A stretch of DNA of 64,000 nucleotides from Deltaproteobacteria bacterium (GTDB taxonomy: Bacteria; UBA10199; JACPAL01; GCA-016699445). Positions 9,316 through 20,041 of the stretch are shown in pieces. Position 1 is the first letter of the stretch, and each line of letters starts with the position of its first letter. The notes beneath the pieces are model-generated. The model was given only the letters and a program-made list of their open reading frames with translations, made no database searches and was not told the origin of the DNA. The translations under genes were made by a program, and so were the position numbers. The stretch is from assembly GCA_016699445.1 (NCBI GenBank), contig CP064976.1:1178001-1242000 (forward strand), in the 5' to 3' direction.

Positions 9316-12300
9316 GTGAAAAAATTTTCATCTCAAAAAAGAGTTCATCTCGTTTTTTTTATTCTTCTTTTTTCCATCATTGCCGGGCTGATTTTTTCTA
9401 ATTTTTTAGAAGCTAAGAAAAAGATTCTCGCACCAACCTCTCAAAATCAGACCAAGGCTCAAGAGATGCAAAAAGTGACGGCTGTCTCACCTGCCATGCC
9501 GGGATCGAGCCCATGCATCCCACCAAAACGGTGAGACTTGGGTGTACGGATTGTCATGGGGGGAATGCGACGATTTTTCTCTCAAAAGGAATTAAAAAAG
9601 ATTCCAAAGACTATAATGAGACTAAAGACAAAGCTCATCCTCACCCGACCTATCCTGAAAAATGGAAAAGCTCTGCCAATCCCGAACGTCCTTACACGCT
9701 TACCTTAAAAGAAAATTTAGAATGGATTCGTTTTGTAAATCCCGGAGATTTTCGCGTCACTCATCTCACCTGCGGGCAATGTCATACGAGCGAAACGTAC
9801 AATTCCCAACGCAGCACGATGACCACAACGCCTCTTTTGTGGGGATCAGCAGCTTATAACAACGGCATCGTCTCTCCTAAAAATTATCTTCTGGGTGAAA
9901 GTTATGATGAAAACGGAAAAGCCCGTGTGCTCACCACTGATCCCAAACCCACCCAAGAAGATTTAAAAAAAGGCGTCATCCCTGTCGTCGTTCCTATGCC
10001 ACGTTGGAATATCACTCAGCCCGCCGAGCGCCACGTACGCTCTTTTGAACGTGGCGGTCGTTTGAGCCGCATTAATCCTGGCGAAATTGGCAATCCTAAT
10101 CTTCAAGAATTGGACGAACCCGGACGTCCCGACATGAAACTGTCGGACCGTGGACTCGGCACGCAGCTGCGCATTAGTTCGCCGGTCCTCAATGTACACA
10201 AGACACGTTTGAATGATCCTCATCTGTCTTTTATGGGCACCAACGATCATCCCGGAGATTATCGATCCAGTGGTTGTACCGCCTGTCACGTCGTCTATAG
10301 CAACGACCGCGATCCGGAACATTCTGGTCCTTATGCTCAATACGGTCACGACGGTACGAGTTTTTCCAAAGATAAAACCATTCCCAAAAACGAATCTGGT
10401 CATCCCATCCGTCACCAACTCACGCGCGCTATTCCTTCAAGTCAATGCATGGTCTGTCACATGCATCAGCCCAATGCTTTTGAAAATACCTACTACGGCT
10501 ATCAAATGTGGGATTACGAATCTGACGGCGAAGGTTTTTATCCCAAGAAACAACAAAAGCTTTCTGCGGCAAAACGAAAAGAAGTGATGGAGGCCAATCC
10601 TGAAGGAGCTGTGATTCACGGACTCTGGCATGACAAAGCTTTTTTGAAAAAAGTTTGGGAGAAAAATCCTTATTACAAACGCACGCAGTTTGCTGACTAT
10701 CACGGACATGGTTGGAATTTTCGAGCTGTATTCAAAAAAGATCGTGAAGGAAATCTCCTGGATGCTCAGGGAAAACAAGTCTCCGATCACGACCCTAAAA
10801 AGTGGAAAAAAGCTATTCACTTAAAAGACATTCATTTGGAAAAAGGGATGCACTGTGTGGACTGTCATTTTGCGCAAGATGTGCATGGAAATGGCAAACT
10901 CTACGGAGCCTATCAGGATGAAGTCACAGTCACCTGTGTGGATTGTCATGGAAACGTCCGCGAACGAGCACAACTTAAAGCCACAGGTCCGGCAGGTGGT
11001 TTTTCATTTGAAAATTCCACCACGCCTTTTGGAAAAAAACGTTTCACCTGGCGCGGCAATCAACTCTACCAGCGTTCTGCTTTACACGAAGGCAAAGAAT
11101 GGCCTGTACCTCAGGTCATCGATACCATCACTCCAGGCAATCCTCATTTTAATGCCAAAGCTCGTCGCGCTAAAGTAGTGAAAAATCTTCAAGGTCAGCT
11201 GGCTCATGATGATTCCACCATGACCTGCTATGCCTGTCATACAAGTTGGGTGACCAACTGCTTTGGTTGTCATCTTCCTCAGCGCGCCAATGAAGAACGC
11301 GTGATGAAGCATTATGAAGGTGAATTGTCGCGCAATTGGACATCGTATAATCCTCAAGTCTTGCGCGATGAAGGTTATATGTTGGGTAAATGGGGACCGA
11401 GTAAAGGCGGCAAAATTGCTCCCGTGCGTTCTTCCAGCGCCCTTATGATCAGCTCGATGAATGCTAATCGTGAGCAAATTTATTTTGAACAAGCACCGAT
11501 CTCCACTCCAGGATTTTCCTCACAAGCGTTTAATCCTCATTACCCACATGCGGTGCGTAAAACAGAAAGCAAAACTTGTGATGACTGCCACGTGTCTGTC
11601 AAAAATGATAACAATGCTTGGCTCGCGCAAGTGCTTCTCTTGGGCACCAATACAGTTAATTTTCTGGGACGCTACGCATATGTCGGCACTGAAGGTGGTT
11701 TTGATGCGGTGAAAGTCACCGAGACGGACGAACCTCAAGCGGTGATTGGAAGCTTTCTTGAATCCTTAGCTTATCCAAAAAATTATCAGAACCATCTCAA
11801 GAATAAAAAGAAGCTCACAGAAGGCTATCATCATCATGGAGGGGAAGTAGGCTGTCTACAACTGCGCGGTGAATATCTCTATGTCGCTGAAGGTGAAGAA
11901 GGTTTTCGTGCTTATGATGTAGCCAATGTCGACAACAAAGGTTTTTCCGAGCGACTTGTCACAGCTCCTGTGTCTCCTTGGGGACAACAAACGCGTATCA
12001 AGCTCAAGCATGCGACTTGTGTGGCTCTTCCGACTAATATGCCCATTGATCCAACACGCAAAGTCATTGCAGAAAATCAGGAACAACCTTGGCATCCACT
12101 CTATCATTACGCTTTTGTCACCGACTCAGAAGAAGGTTTGATTTTAGTGAATGTTGATACGTTAGCTGATGGCAATCCTCGAAATAATTATTTGAAACGT
12201 GCTCTCACCTATAATCCCAATGGCCTCTTAAAAGGTGCGCGCTACGTGACTAATGCGGGCAACTATCTCTACATCACCTCTGATGCTGGTCTTATTATCC

Positions 12301-12950
12301 TCAACATCGATACACCTCTCAAACCACGCGTGGTGAAAGTCATTTCTGATTTCAAAAATCCTCACGTGGTTGCTATCCAGTTTCGCTATGCTTTTGTCAC
12401 CGATGACCAAGGCCTCAAAGTCGTCGACATCACCGATCCTGAAAAACCAATGCTGGTGAAAAAGGCTTTTGTGCCATTGAAAAACATTCACGATCTTTAT
12501 GTCGCTCGCACCTACGCCTACGTAGCCGCGGGCAAAGAAGGCTTAGTGATCGTCGATGTCAAAATACCGACGTCACCAAAAATCCAACAACGCTTTACTG
12601 CCAATCACAAAATCAACGACGCTCGTGCTGTCCGCGTCGCCGCCACCAATGCCAGCTTCTTTGCCTATGTGGCCGACGGCAAAAATGGCTTGCACGTTAT
12701 CCAACTCACATCCCCTAAAACTCAAGACTACTACGGCTTTTCACCACTCCCGCGCCCAGAACTCATCGCTACCTACAAAACTAAAAACCCCGCTTTAAGC
12801 TTGTCGAAAGGCATGGACCGCGATCGTGCGGTAGACGAAAGCGGCAACCAAGTCAGCGTCTTCGGCCGCTTAGGCTCCCGACCCTTCACATTGGAAGAAA
12901 TGAAGAAGATGTATTTGCAAAAGGGGAAGGTTTATAAGGTGAGGGATTAA
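9316..12950 (+). CDS. Decaheme c-type cytochrome fused to an LVIVD-repeat propeller (one frameshift)
   Basis: The gene begins MKKFSSQKRVHLVFF with one N-terminal hydrophobic segment (membrane anchor or uncleaved signal). The frame breaks in the A run at 9470-9474; adding one A joins the N-terminus to DGCLTCHAG and the long frame that follows. The joined protein is about 1210 residues. Ten CxxCH motifs are visible: CLTCH, CTDCH, CGQCH, CTACH, CMVCH, CVDCH twice, CYACH, CFGCH and CDDCH. The C-terminal ~320 residues hold about six LVIVD-type blades (for example YAYVAAGKEGLVIVDV and YAFVTDDQGLKVVDI), a fold of surface and periplasmic proteins. Likely role: multiheme electron carrier on the periplasmic or outer face. 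No catalytic site is identified. Confidence 0.85.
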
Positions 12951-13939
12951 TTTTCAGTTGTAATGATTTTCCTGAACTTCTTACCTTCATCCGAACGCAC
13001 CTGAAGTTCCTTTTTCACTTTAAGCCAGTTTTGAGGGTTTAATTGTTCATGATTAAATTCCATAAAATTCCCTGTAACACGATAATTCCCACAAAAAGGG
13101 CAGTCGATATCCACGGCATCAAAAACTTTTCCTTTTTCTTGAGCTTGCCTTCTCAATACAGGTTCACGACAAAAATGGCACAATTGGTTTCTAATAGATT
13201 GGATCATTTGTCGGATTCCAATTTTGAGTTTGGCCTCAAGACCCAATGTTTGTCCAAAATCTTCGATTTCGCTCACAATACTTTCTTGATTAATTTTTTG
13301 AACTTCATCTTCCAAAAAAACTAAAAAATCCCCTAAAGATATTTTCTTAGGAAGAGATTTTCTATCCTGCTTTTTTGAATAAGTAATGCATGAAAGCCGT
13401 TCTTTCAAAGTTTCAATATGGGGTAATCTATCCAGGTTTCGATTGATAAAATAAGCATCATACAGATCTCTTATAAGTCGTCTTTCATTCCAAGCTGCTA
13501 ATTTATGAGCAAGTGCTACATCAAGACGCATCACTCGAACGACGTGAGGAAGTTGGTTATACTTCTTAGAAAACTCAGACGTGCTAATCGATTCAGTTTC
13601 ACAATTTTTCGAGACACTAATTTCTATCTGAGTCTTAAATCTTCCAAATTTATTTTCTAGAACTACATTAAAACGGATGTGTGTTGGGTTAATTTGATGA
13701 GTGCTGATGTTGAATCCATCGAACTCTTTCAAACTTTCTTTAATCATCTGTAAATAAGGAACGACTTCTTTTTTTGAAATAAACGGGGTAAAAACATAGT
13801 CTAGATCATTGGTATGGCGAGGGCAATCCAAGAGCCTTAATACCATACCACCTTTTAAAATAGCGTGTTTTCCAAGTATTTCAGATAAATGATTAATCAT
13901 CCATAAACGCAAACCTTCATCTGATTGAATGATGTCCAT
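12947..13939 (-). CDS. abiEii: AbiEii-type nucleotidyltransferase toxin with C-terminal zinc-ribbon-like tail
   Basis: ILKGGMVLRLLDCPRHTNDLDYVF is the nucleotidyltransferase signature of AbiEii toxins (GG...R...D.D). These are the toxin half of type IV AbiE systems, which block growth and can abort phage infection. I chose the ATG at 13939 because AAGGAG lies six bases upstream; the longer TTG start at 13957 would bury that site. The last ~85 residues contain CHFC and CPFC about 26 residues apart, a treble-clef or zinc-ribbon pattern unusual for this family. It overlaps the antitoxin gene by 23 bases. Its stop codon overlaps the end of the decaheme cytochrome gene. Confidence 0.8.
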   Translation of the reverse strand: MDIIQSDEGLRLWMINHLSEILGKHAILKGGMVLRLLDCPRHTNDLDYVFTPFISKKEVVPYLQMIKESLKEFDGFNISTHQINPTHIRFNVVLENKFGRFKTQIEISVSKNCETESISTSEFSKKYNQLPHVVRVMRLDVALAHKLAAWNERRLIRDLYDAYFINRNLDRLPHIETLKERLSCITYSKKQDRKSLPKKISLGDFLVFLEDEVQKINQESIVSEIEDFGQTLGLEAKLKIGIRQMIQSIRNQLCHFCREPVLRRQAQEKGKVFDAVDIDCPFCGNYRVTGNFMEFNHEQLNPQNWLKVKKELQVRSDEGKKFRKIITTEN

Positions 13940-14546
13940 CCATAACTCCTTCCACAAATTTTCTGAACTTAGGATTTTTATAATGACTCAAGTACTGCCT
14001 TAAAATCTTCAAATCGAGTCGATCTGTTTGAATATCAGAATAAACATTGAAAGGGAAACGATAGCCCAACTGATAAAAATACAATGTATCCAAAAACGCC
14101 TTTTCTTTATCAGCGTAACGAATTCCATTTTCTACTCGATCATAGCCAAACCACAAATTTTTCCCGCGATTTGCAGTAAAACCCAAATGGATAACCTGGC
14201 CTATTGAAGAACGGTAAATACGTGTCTTTCCTGATTTCACTGCATAAACTGTTTTATGGGGGATCGTTCCAATCAGCATCTCTTTAGCTAAAATATTTCC
14301 TAAGCTAATAGCTGATTGTGGTGAAATCTTTTCCGAAAGAAGTTCCAAATCAAAATCCTGAGCCACATAAAACCCCCGACAAAACCTCCGTAATATTTTT
14401 TCTTTTAAGAATGGCTTTAAGCGCCTATTCAAAGTGATGAAATCCATCGTCAGAAAAAAATTACCTAAATCATGCACACTAAAAACACCCCGATGGGCTT
14501 GTGAGAAATTTTGAAGGGAAAGCAATGTCTGCGCCTCTATTTTCAT
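13917..14546 (-). CDS. abiEi: AbiEi-type antitoxin/transcriptional regulator
   Basis: 209 residues with an N-terminal winged-helix region and the RRFCRGFYVAQDFD segment that matches the 'R..G.Y' strand of AbiEi antitoxins, followed by the AbiEi-like middle domain (SAISLGNILAKEMLIGTIPHKTVYAV) and EKAFLDTLYF. It precedes and overlaps the AbiEii toxin gene, the canonical order. AbiEi proteins repress their own operon by binding promoter repeats; a short inverted repeat lies just upstream at 14557-14570. Confidence 0.75.
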   Translation of the reverse strand: MKIEAQTLLSLQNFSQAHRGVFSVHDLGNFFLTMDFITLNRRLKPFLKEKILRRFCRGFYVAQDFDLELLSEKISPQSAISLGNILAKEMLIGTIPHKTVYAVKSGKTRIYRSSIGQVIHLGFTANRGKNLWFGYDRVENGIRYADKEKAFLDTLYFYQLGYRFPFNVYSDIQTDRLDLKILRQYLSHYKNPKFRKFVEGVMDGHHSIR

Positions 14547-14556
14547 TTAGACATTA

Positions 14557-14570
14557 AAGTACTATTACTT
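14557..14570. promoter_or_regulatory. Inverted repeat upstream of abiEi
   Basis: AAGTA-CTAT-TACTT, five-base arms with a four-base spacer, sits 11 bases before the antitoxin start codon. Position and symmetry fit an AbiEi operator. The arms are short, so chance is possible. Confidence 0.3.
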
Positions 14571-14607
14571 GATAGTTTATGTCAAATTGAATAAATTCAG
14601 AATCGCC

Positions 14608-14679
14608 CGCCCCTTCAATCTCGAAGAAATGAAGCGGATGTATTTACAAAAAGGGAAATTGTACCGCGTGAAGGATTAA
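14608..14679 (+). pseudogene. Orphan 3' end of a second cytochrome gene
   Basis: These 72 bases encode 23 residues and a stop that align with the extreme C-terminus of the decaheme cytochrome at 9316-12950: both contain RPF-LEEMK-MYLQKGK--Y-V--D. Differences fall mainly at third codon positions and in conservative changes, so this is a diverged paralogue end rather than a fresh copy. Nothing cytochrome-like lies upstream because the AbiE pair occupies that place. The simplest reading is a former tandem cytochrome whose body was replaced or deleted. Confidence 0.75.
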
Positions 14680-17094
14680 CTTGGATTTTCAGGCCATGGA
14701 TGTCGTGGGTATCGCCGTGAAAGTTCTTTTCGAACTTCTGGATATGTATTTTTCCAAAAACTTGCTAAGTCTTTAGTGACTTGAACAGGACGTCGGTTAG
14801 GAGCGAGAAGATGAAGGGTCAGAGAAATCTTCCCATTCAAAATTTTCGGCACTTCCTTCATTCCCAAAAAATCCTGAAGCTTTGATTCAATCCAAGGATC
14901 TTTGCCCCAAGCATAATGAATTTTTGTTTTGTGTTTATTGGGCAGTAAAAACGTTGTGGGTAACCATCTATCTAAGAGGGAAATATCTTCCAAAAATTCC
15001 ATTTTGATTTCTGTCAGAAGATCCCGTGAGCGCAGTTCTTTAAGAGAACTTGCGCCTGCCACAAGTTTTTTAGCCAATGCCATAAGAAAATCAGAACCCC
15101 ACAGATCTGTTTTATTTTGAGATTTAAACAAATCCAAACGTACCATTAGTGATTCCAAAATTTCACGATCCACAACTTTTCCAAACAACTCAATCCATTG
15201 ATGCACATCCAGATTTCCCTCTTTGGGAAAACCCAGACCTTCCATTAAAAGACATTCACTACTTTTTTCCGAATGATCTGGGCCTTTTAAGATAGTTTCA
15301 TCCAAAATCAGCTGACCATAACGGATACTTTGTTTTGTAATCACACTCTCCCGATCCCATACCACATCTTGAGTTTCGGAAAATAAAGGATTGTGATCTT
15401 CCAACAACCATTCTGGCTTTAAAGCGACCAATGATCTTGCCAAAACTTTGTCTGTTTCTTGTACATCCAACACCAAAAAATATGCGGCTTCTTGTAAGAA
15501 GGGGTTGTGAAATTCTTTTTTTAATAATGAAGCTGTCCCGCCCTGACAAAGAACTAGCTCAACCTCCTGAGAGCGCACTCTCTTTTTGAGCCACCCGATC
15601 GGAAAAAGCACTGAGCAAACTCTGAGCTAAATTTTCTGACAAAAACTTTTTTGTAGGCGATGCTATTAATGTCGTCGTCAGAGATTGGATGAGTTTCTTT
15701 GTTTCAAAATCCCAATCGTCTCTCTTCAATTCTTCCATCACATCCAAAGATTGAAAATCTCCCTCACTCATCAAAGCTGCGAGCTGAATGGCTTCTGATA
15801 AACACTCTCGTTTTTTAGCTTCCAATAACATGCGAGACAAACGCGGATGGAGAGGAAGATCGGCCATTTCAGAGCCTTCTTTTGTCAACGAACTCGTCAG
15901 TAGGTCAGAATCTACGGCTCCTAATTGGCAAAGAAGATTCAAAGATGTTTGCACATGCTGAGCCGGAGGATTTTCAAACCAATCCAAAGGAAAATTATGT
16001 AAACTTTTAAGCTCCAAAATCATCTGACTCAAATCAGCTCTCAAAATTTCAGGTTTTTCAAAAGGAGTACGTCCTTCAAAATCTGAACGCGTGTATAATC
16101 GAAAACACACTCCAGGCCCCATACGTGCCGCGCGGCCGGCACGTTGAATGGCTGACGCCTGACTAATGGGCCGTGTTTTCAAAGATGGAATCCCGCTCCA
16201 GTGAGAAAAACTCGCCTGTCGATGCCATCCACTATCAATAACAATCGAAACGCCAGGAATCGTGAGTGAGCTTTCTGCAATATTGGTCGACAAAATAATT
16301 TTTCGTTCCGAAATTTTTTGAAAAACGAGATCCTGTTCTTCTTTCGAAAGATCCCCATAGAGAGAAAGAATTTTTGTATTTTGAAACTGACCTATAAGCT
16401 TCTTCTCGCACCGACGAATATCAGCAAAGCCGGGCAAAAAAACCAAAACATCCCCTGCTAAATTTTTCTTTTGGATAGTCTGTAATGTTTGAAAAACCAA
16501 ATCATCCAACCGGCCTTGAGGGATGTGAGGTAGATAAGAAATTTCCAAAGGGTAGATAGGTGACTCAAGAGTTATTACGGATGAAGACAAATACTGAGCA
16601 AGTTTTTCTGTCTCAATAGTGGCTGACATGACAATAATTTTTAAATCAGGACGGTTTTTATTTTGAATATTTTTAAGCAAACCTAGCGCTGTATCCGTAT
16701 GAAGATGCCGTTCGTGAAATTCATCTAGAATCACAGCCCCGACTTTTTTCAACTGAGGATCTTGACGGAGAAGTTTTGGAAATAATCCCTCTGTCATCAA
16801 CCGAATCTGTGTTTTGGCAGAAGTCACCGTCTCAAATCGAAACTGATACCCGACTGTCTCACCAACATTCTCTCCTAATTCTTCCGCCATTCTACGTGCT
16901 GCGGCTTTGGCCGCTAAACGCCTGGGCACCAAGACCCAAATCTCTTTTCCTTCAGGAATCATTTTTAAAAGCGCCGGTGGCACACGCGTCGTTTTTCCGG
17001 ACCCGGGAGATGCTTGGAGGATAAGGTTAGACTTTTCAGTCAAATGCTCTGTGATTTGAGGAAGAAGACTGTCGATAGGAAGAGACAACTTCAA
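14676..17094 (-). CDS. hrpB: HrpB-type DEAH-box ATP-dependent helicase (one frameshift)
   Basis: The N-terminal part carries Walker A ASPGSGKTTRVP, the DEFHERHL DExH box, MSATIET, and QRAGRAARMGPGVCFRLY, the helicase motifs of the DEAH family. The C-terminal part, in another frame, continues with KKRVRSQEVELVLCQGGTASL and ends with LNGKISLTLHLLAPNRRPVQVTKDLASFW, a clear HrpB C-terminus. The break lies at the T run 15583-15587; removing one base joins them. The restored length is about 805 residues, normal for HrpB. Translation starts at a TTG (17094) two bases after the stop of a small ORF. The cellular substrate of HrpB is not well defined. Confidence 0.88.
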
Positions 17095-17095
17095 T

Positions 17096-17251
17096 TTATT
17101 TCGTCTTTCCCCAAAACCCTTTAGGGTTCACAAACTTCTTTTGGGATTTTGAAGTGTCTTTGTTCAATAAAATTTTTATCTCTTCCAAAACGTTTTGAAA
17201 CGCTTCTGGATTATATCGGGAAGGGTCTTGGACATCTAAAGCATTGCCCAT
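17096..17251 (-). CDS. Small ORF of 51 residues between the c554-like cytochrome and hrpB
   Basis: An ATG at 17251 opens MGNALDVQDPSRYNPEAFQ and runs to a TAA one base before the hrpB TTG. The peptide is hydrophilic with a lysine-rich end (FVNPKGFWGKTK). The tight spacing on both sides suggests an operon member and possible translational coupling to hrpB. It resembles nothing I recognise, and its upstream ribosome site is weak. Confidence 0.35.
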   Translation of the reverse strand: MGNALDVQDPSRYNPEAFQNVLEEIKILLNKDTSKSQKKFVNPKGFWGKTK

Positions 17252-17268
17252 CTTTTTAACCAAATTTC

Positions 17269-18402
17269 TCAAGCCACCAACCGCAACACCTTCTTTTGAG
17301 CTGAAAGAGATAGACTATCTAAAGCCATAAAAACCTGTTCAGCCACATGATAGCCTTGAGAAGAAGCTTGAGGATCAAGGATAATTGTATGGATGAGATT
17401 AAAAATCATGACTTGACCCCAAGGACGCCCAGGAATTTGAGGAAGGATTTCATCTAAGCGTGATGTGATTTCCTGAGCTGCAGCTATCAGCAATTCAGGC
17501 CTTTCCGTACCACTTAAAAAAGCCTGATCTAAAAATTGAATCTTGGGTTGAATCAACGAATACTGTTCTGGAAAAGCTATTTTGAGAAAATCCAGAAATA
17601 CGATGTCATGCGCATGATCCCACGCGGCTTTACCTGAAGCCTGATCATTTAAAGTCCACTTCACATCATAAATATTATGGTGACACGCAAAACAGTTTTT
17701 TAGACCTTCATCAAAAGGTCTCCCTTCACGGGCTAATGTTTCTAAAAGATTTAAATGTTGTTTAAGAGAAACGACCTGACCGGTAGCCCAAGCTTTGGCA
17801 CCAGCCCACGATTCTTTATCTTCCCAATGCTTCGGCATCATCGCACTAAACGTATCCAGCTCAAACACCACATCCGGATGCCCCGCAGACAAAAGTTTAT
17901 GGTCGATTGTACCATGGCAATGCAGGCAGGTCTCACCGCGAACTTGTTTGTTTTCTAAATCCACCAAACCCAGTTTTACCGACTGAGGATGAGTCCATCC
18001 TTTTTGAGTGTGAGGCTCGAGCCATTTTTCGCTAGCTCCATGACAGACTTCGCAGGTCACACCTTCTTGCAGATCAAATTTTGAATTTCGCGACACATCA
18101 GATTTGACGGCATGACATCCCAAACAAAAATCATCTTCTTGAGCGACATGAGATAAACCTAAAATCTTGGCCATTTTTTGAGATCGTGGCTCAAAGAGCA
18201 CTCCATAGGCTTTATGATGCTTGTCTTGAGTCGACCACAATGAAAACTCATCTTTCTTTTTTTGAGTCCCCCCATGACAGGCAGCTGCGCTACAGGTAAC
18301 TGCTCCCATGATTCTGGAGGATTCTTCCGCAAAAAGAAAATGAGTGGTGAAAAAAAATGCGAAAATAAAAATAAACTTAACAAAACGAAAATTAATCTTC
18401 AT
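17269..18402 (-). CDS. Exported c554-like multiheme cytochrome
   Basis: 377 residues with a Sec signal peptide (MKINFRFVKFIFIFAFFFTTHFLFA). Heme-binding motifs in order are CSAAACH (a CX4CH variant), CLGCH, CEVCH, CLHCH and CFACH, giving four canonical sites and one expanded site. The order and GG after the first motif resemble cytochrome c554-type proteins, which shuttle electrons in the periplasm. The C-terminal ~150 residues lack heme motifs and look helical. It is transcribed away from the cNMP-ferredoxin gene with only 71 bases between the two starts, so both could share a regulated intergenic region. Confidence 0.82.
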   Translation of the reverse strand: MKINFRFVKFIFIFAFFFTTHFLFAEESSRIMGAVTCSAAACHGGTQKKKDEFSLWSTQDKHHKAYGVLFEPRSQKMAKILGLSHVAQEDDFCLGCHAVKSDVSRNSKFDLQEGVTCEVCHGASEKWLEPHTQKGWTHPQSVKLGLVDLENKQVRGETCLHCHGTIDHKLLSAGHPDVVFELDTFSAMMPKHWEDKESWAGAKAWATGQVVSLKQHLNLLETLAREGRPFDEGLKNCFACHHNIYDVKWTLNDQASGKAAWDHAHDIVFLDFLKIAFPEQYSLIQPKIQFLDQAFLSGTERPELLIAAAQEITSRLDEILPQIPGRPWGQVMIFNLIHTIILDPQASSQGYHVAEQVFMALDSLSLSAQKKVLRLVA

Positions 18403-18473
18403 AAGATTAAATCCACTAACAAATTTAAAAGGTTAGAGAAAGTAAGTTTTTAAAACTGCATCATTAGGATTTC

Positions 18474-20041
18474 ATGAACCCAAACGACATTGTCGAAAAT
18501 AAGCTCGAAGGCGAAAGCATCTCTACAGAAGCGTTGCTCAAGATTTCTATTTTTGAAGGTGTCCCACCAGCTCTTTTGGAAAAAAACCGGGGAGCTGTCG
18601 TGCGACGCCGATTTCGCAAGGGCGATATTATTTGTCGTGAAGGTGACTATGGCTCGACTGCTTTTTATATTTTGAATGGTAAGGCTAAAGTTTTTATCAA
18701 TACTCCTTTTTCACACGTCTCGACATCATCCCAAAAAAATCTCGGTTTGGCATTGCAGGGTTTGTCAGCAAAATGAAAAGTTTTCTGAATACTAAAAAAT
18801 CCATCGATGCTCCTGAACATATCAAGTTTATCCCAATCGATGCACCTGTAGATTTGGCCTATGCCTCTCCCATGGCCATACTCAATGAAGGTGATCTTTT
18901 TGGAGAAATGACCTGTCTTTCACGCTATCCACGATCTGCTACGGTTGTAGCCGAAAATAACTGTGAAATGTTGGAAATGCTTCAAAACATGCTGCAAGTC
19001 TGCCAGCGAAATCCCGCATTTAAAAAACGTTTAGACGATACTTATCGTGAACGTGCTCTGGCCAATCATCTCAAAGCCGTCCCTCTTTTAAGTCAAGTGA
19101 GTGATGATTTTATCGAATACCTGCGTCAGCGCGTTGAGCTGATTAGCGTCGAACCCGGAACCGTGATTTTTAAGGAAGGCGATGCAGGAGATGCTTTTTA
19201 TATTATCCGTATTGGATTTGTAAAAGTGAGCAAAAAATTTCCCGGCGGTGACATGGTCTTGAGCTATCTTCCCCGCAGTTCTTTTTTTGGGGAAATGTCT
19301 CTTTTGAGTAACGCTCCTCGCGGAGCGACCTGCGAAGCCATCGATCATGTGGAGCTTGTGAAAATCCGTGCAGATGATTTTTTACTTCTCATGCAACGCT
19401 TTCCAGAGGTCGCAAAAAAAATTCAGGAGACAGCGACTCAACGTGATACTTCCAATCGTTATCTTCTCAAAGTCCCTCGCAATACCAACCTCGATGATTT
19501 TTTAGATCAAGGTCTGATTCAAGCTCAAACCCTTCTCATCTTGGATTTGAAAAAATGCACACGTTGCGATGCCTGTGTTGATGCCTGCGCGGATACTCAT
19601 GACGGCGTCACGCGTTTGATCCGCGATGGTCTTCGTTATGAAAATTATCTGGTCGCCACATCTTGTCGTCAATGCATGGACCCTTTGTGCATGGTGGGGT
19701 GTCCGGTGGGATCGATTCGCCGCAAAGATTCTTTGGAAATTGTGATCGAAGATTGGTGCATTGGCTGTAATCTCTGCGCCAAAAACTGTCCTTATGGAAA
19801 CATCAACATGCATCCTTTTGAAGTGATGGAAGAAGATCACAAAAATCCTGGTATCATGAAGGCCGTTACCAAGAAAAAAGCCACCACTTGCGATCTGTGC
19901 ACAGATTTAGATGAACCTTCCTGCACCTATGCATGTCCTCACGATGCAGCTCATCGGATTAATCCCAAAGAATTTTTTGATTTTGAAAAAAATCACAAAG
20001 GTGAGGATTTACTCCTCTCGCTCTTGGAGAAGTCTCAATAA
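18474..20041 (+). CDS. Two cNMP-binding domains fused to a four-[4Fe-4S] ferredoxin (one frameshift)
   Basis: The frame breaks at the A run 18770-18773; one extra A joins GLSAK to MKSF and completes the first cyclic-nucleotide-binding domain (AFYILNGKAKVFI ... GDLFGEMTCLSRYPRSATVVAE). A second such domain follows (DAFYIIRIGFVKVS ... SSFFGEMSLLSNAPRGATCEA). The C-terminal third has four cysteine clusters: CTRCDACVDAC, CRQCMDPLCMVGC, CIGCNLCAKNC and CDLCTDLDEPSCTYAC, the arrangement of NrfC/DmsB-type electron-transfer subunits. No helix-turn-helix is present, so it is not a CRP regulator. It overlaps the b-type membrane gene by one base. Likely role: an electron carrier whose activity or docking responds to a cyclic nucleotide. 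Confidence 0.88.

Noticed and set aside
18770..18773. Programmed frameshift in the cNMP-ferredoxin gene
   Set aside because: No slippery heptamer with downstream structure is evident, and the same one-base homopolymer loss recurs in many unrelated genes.
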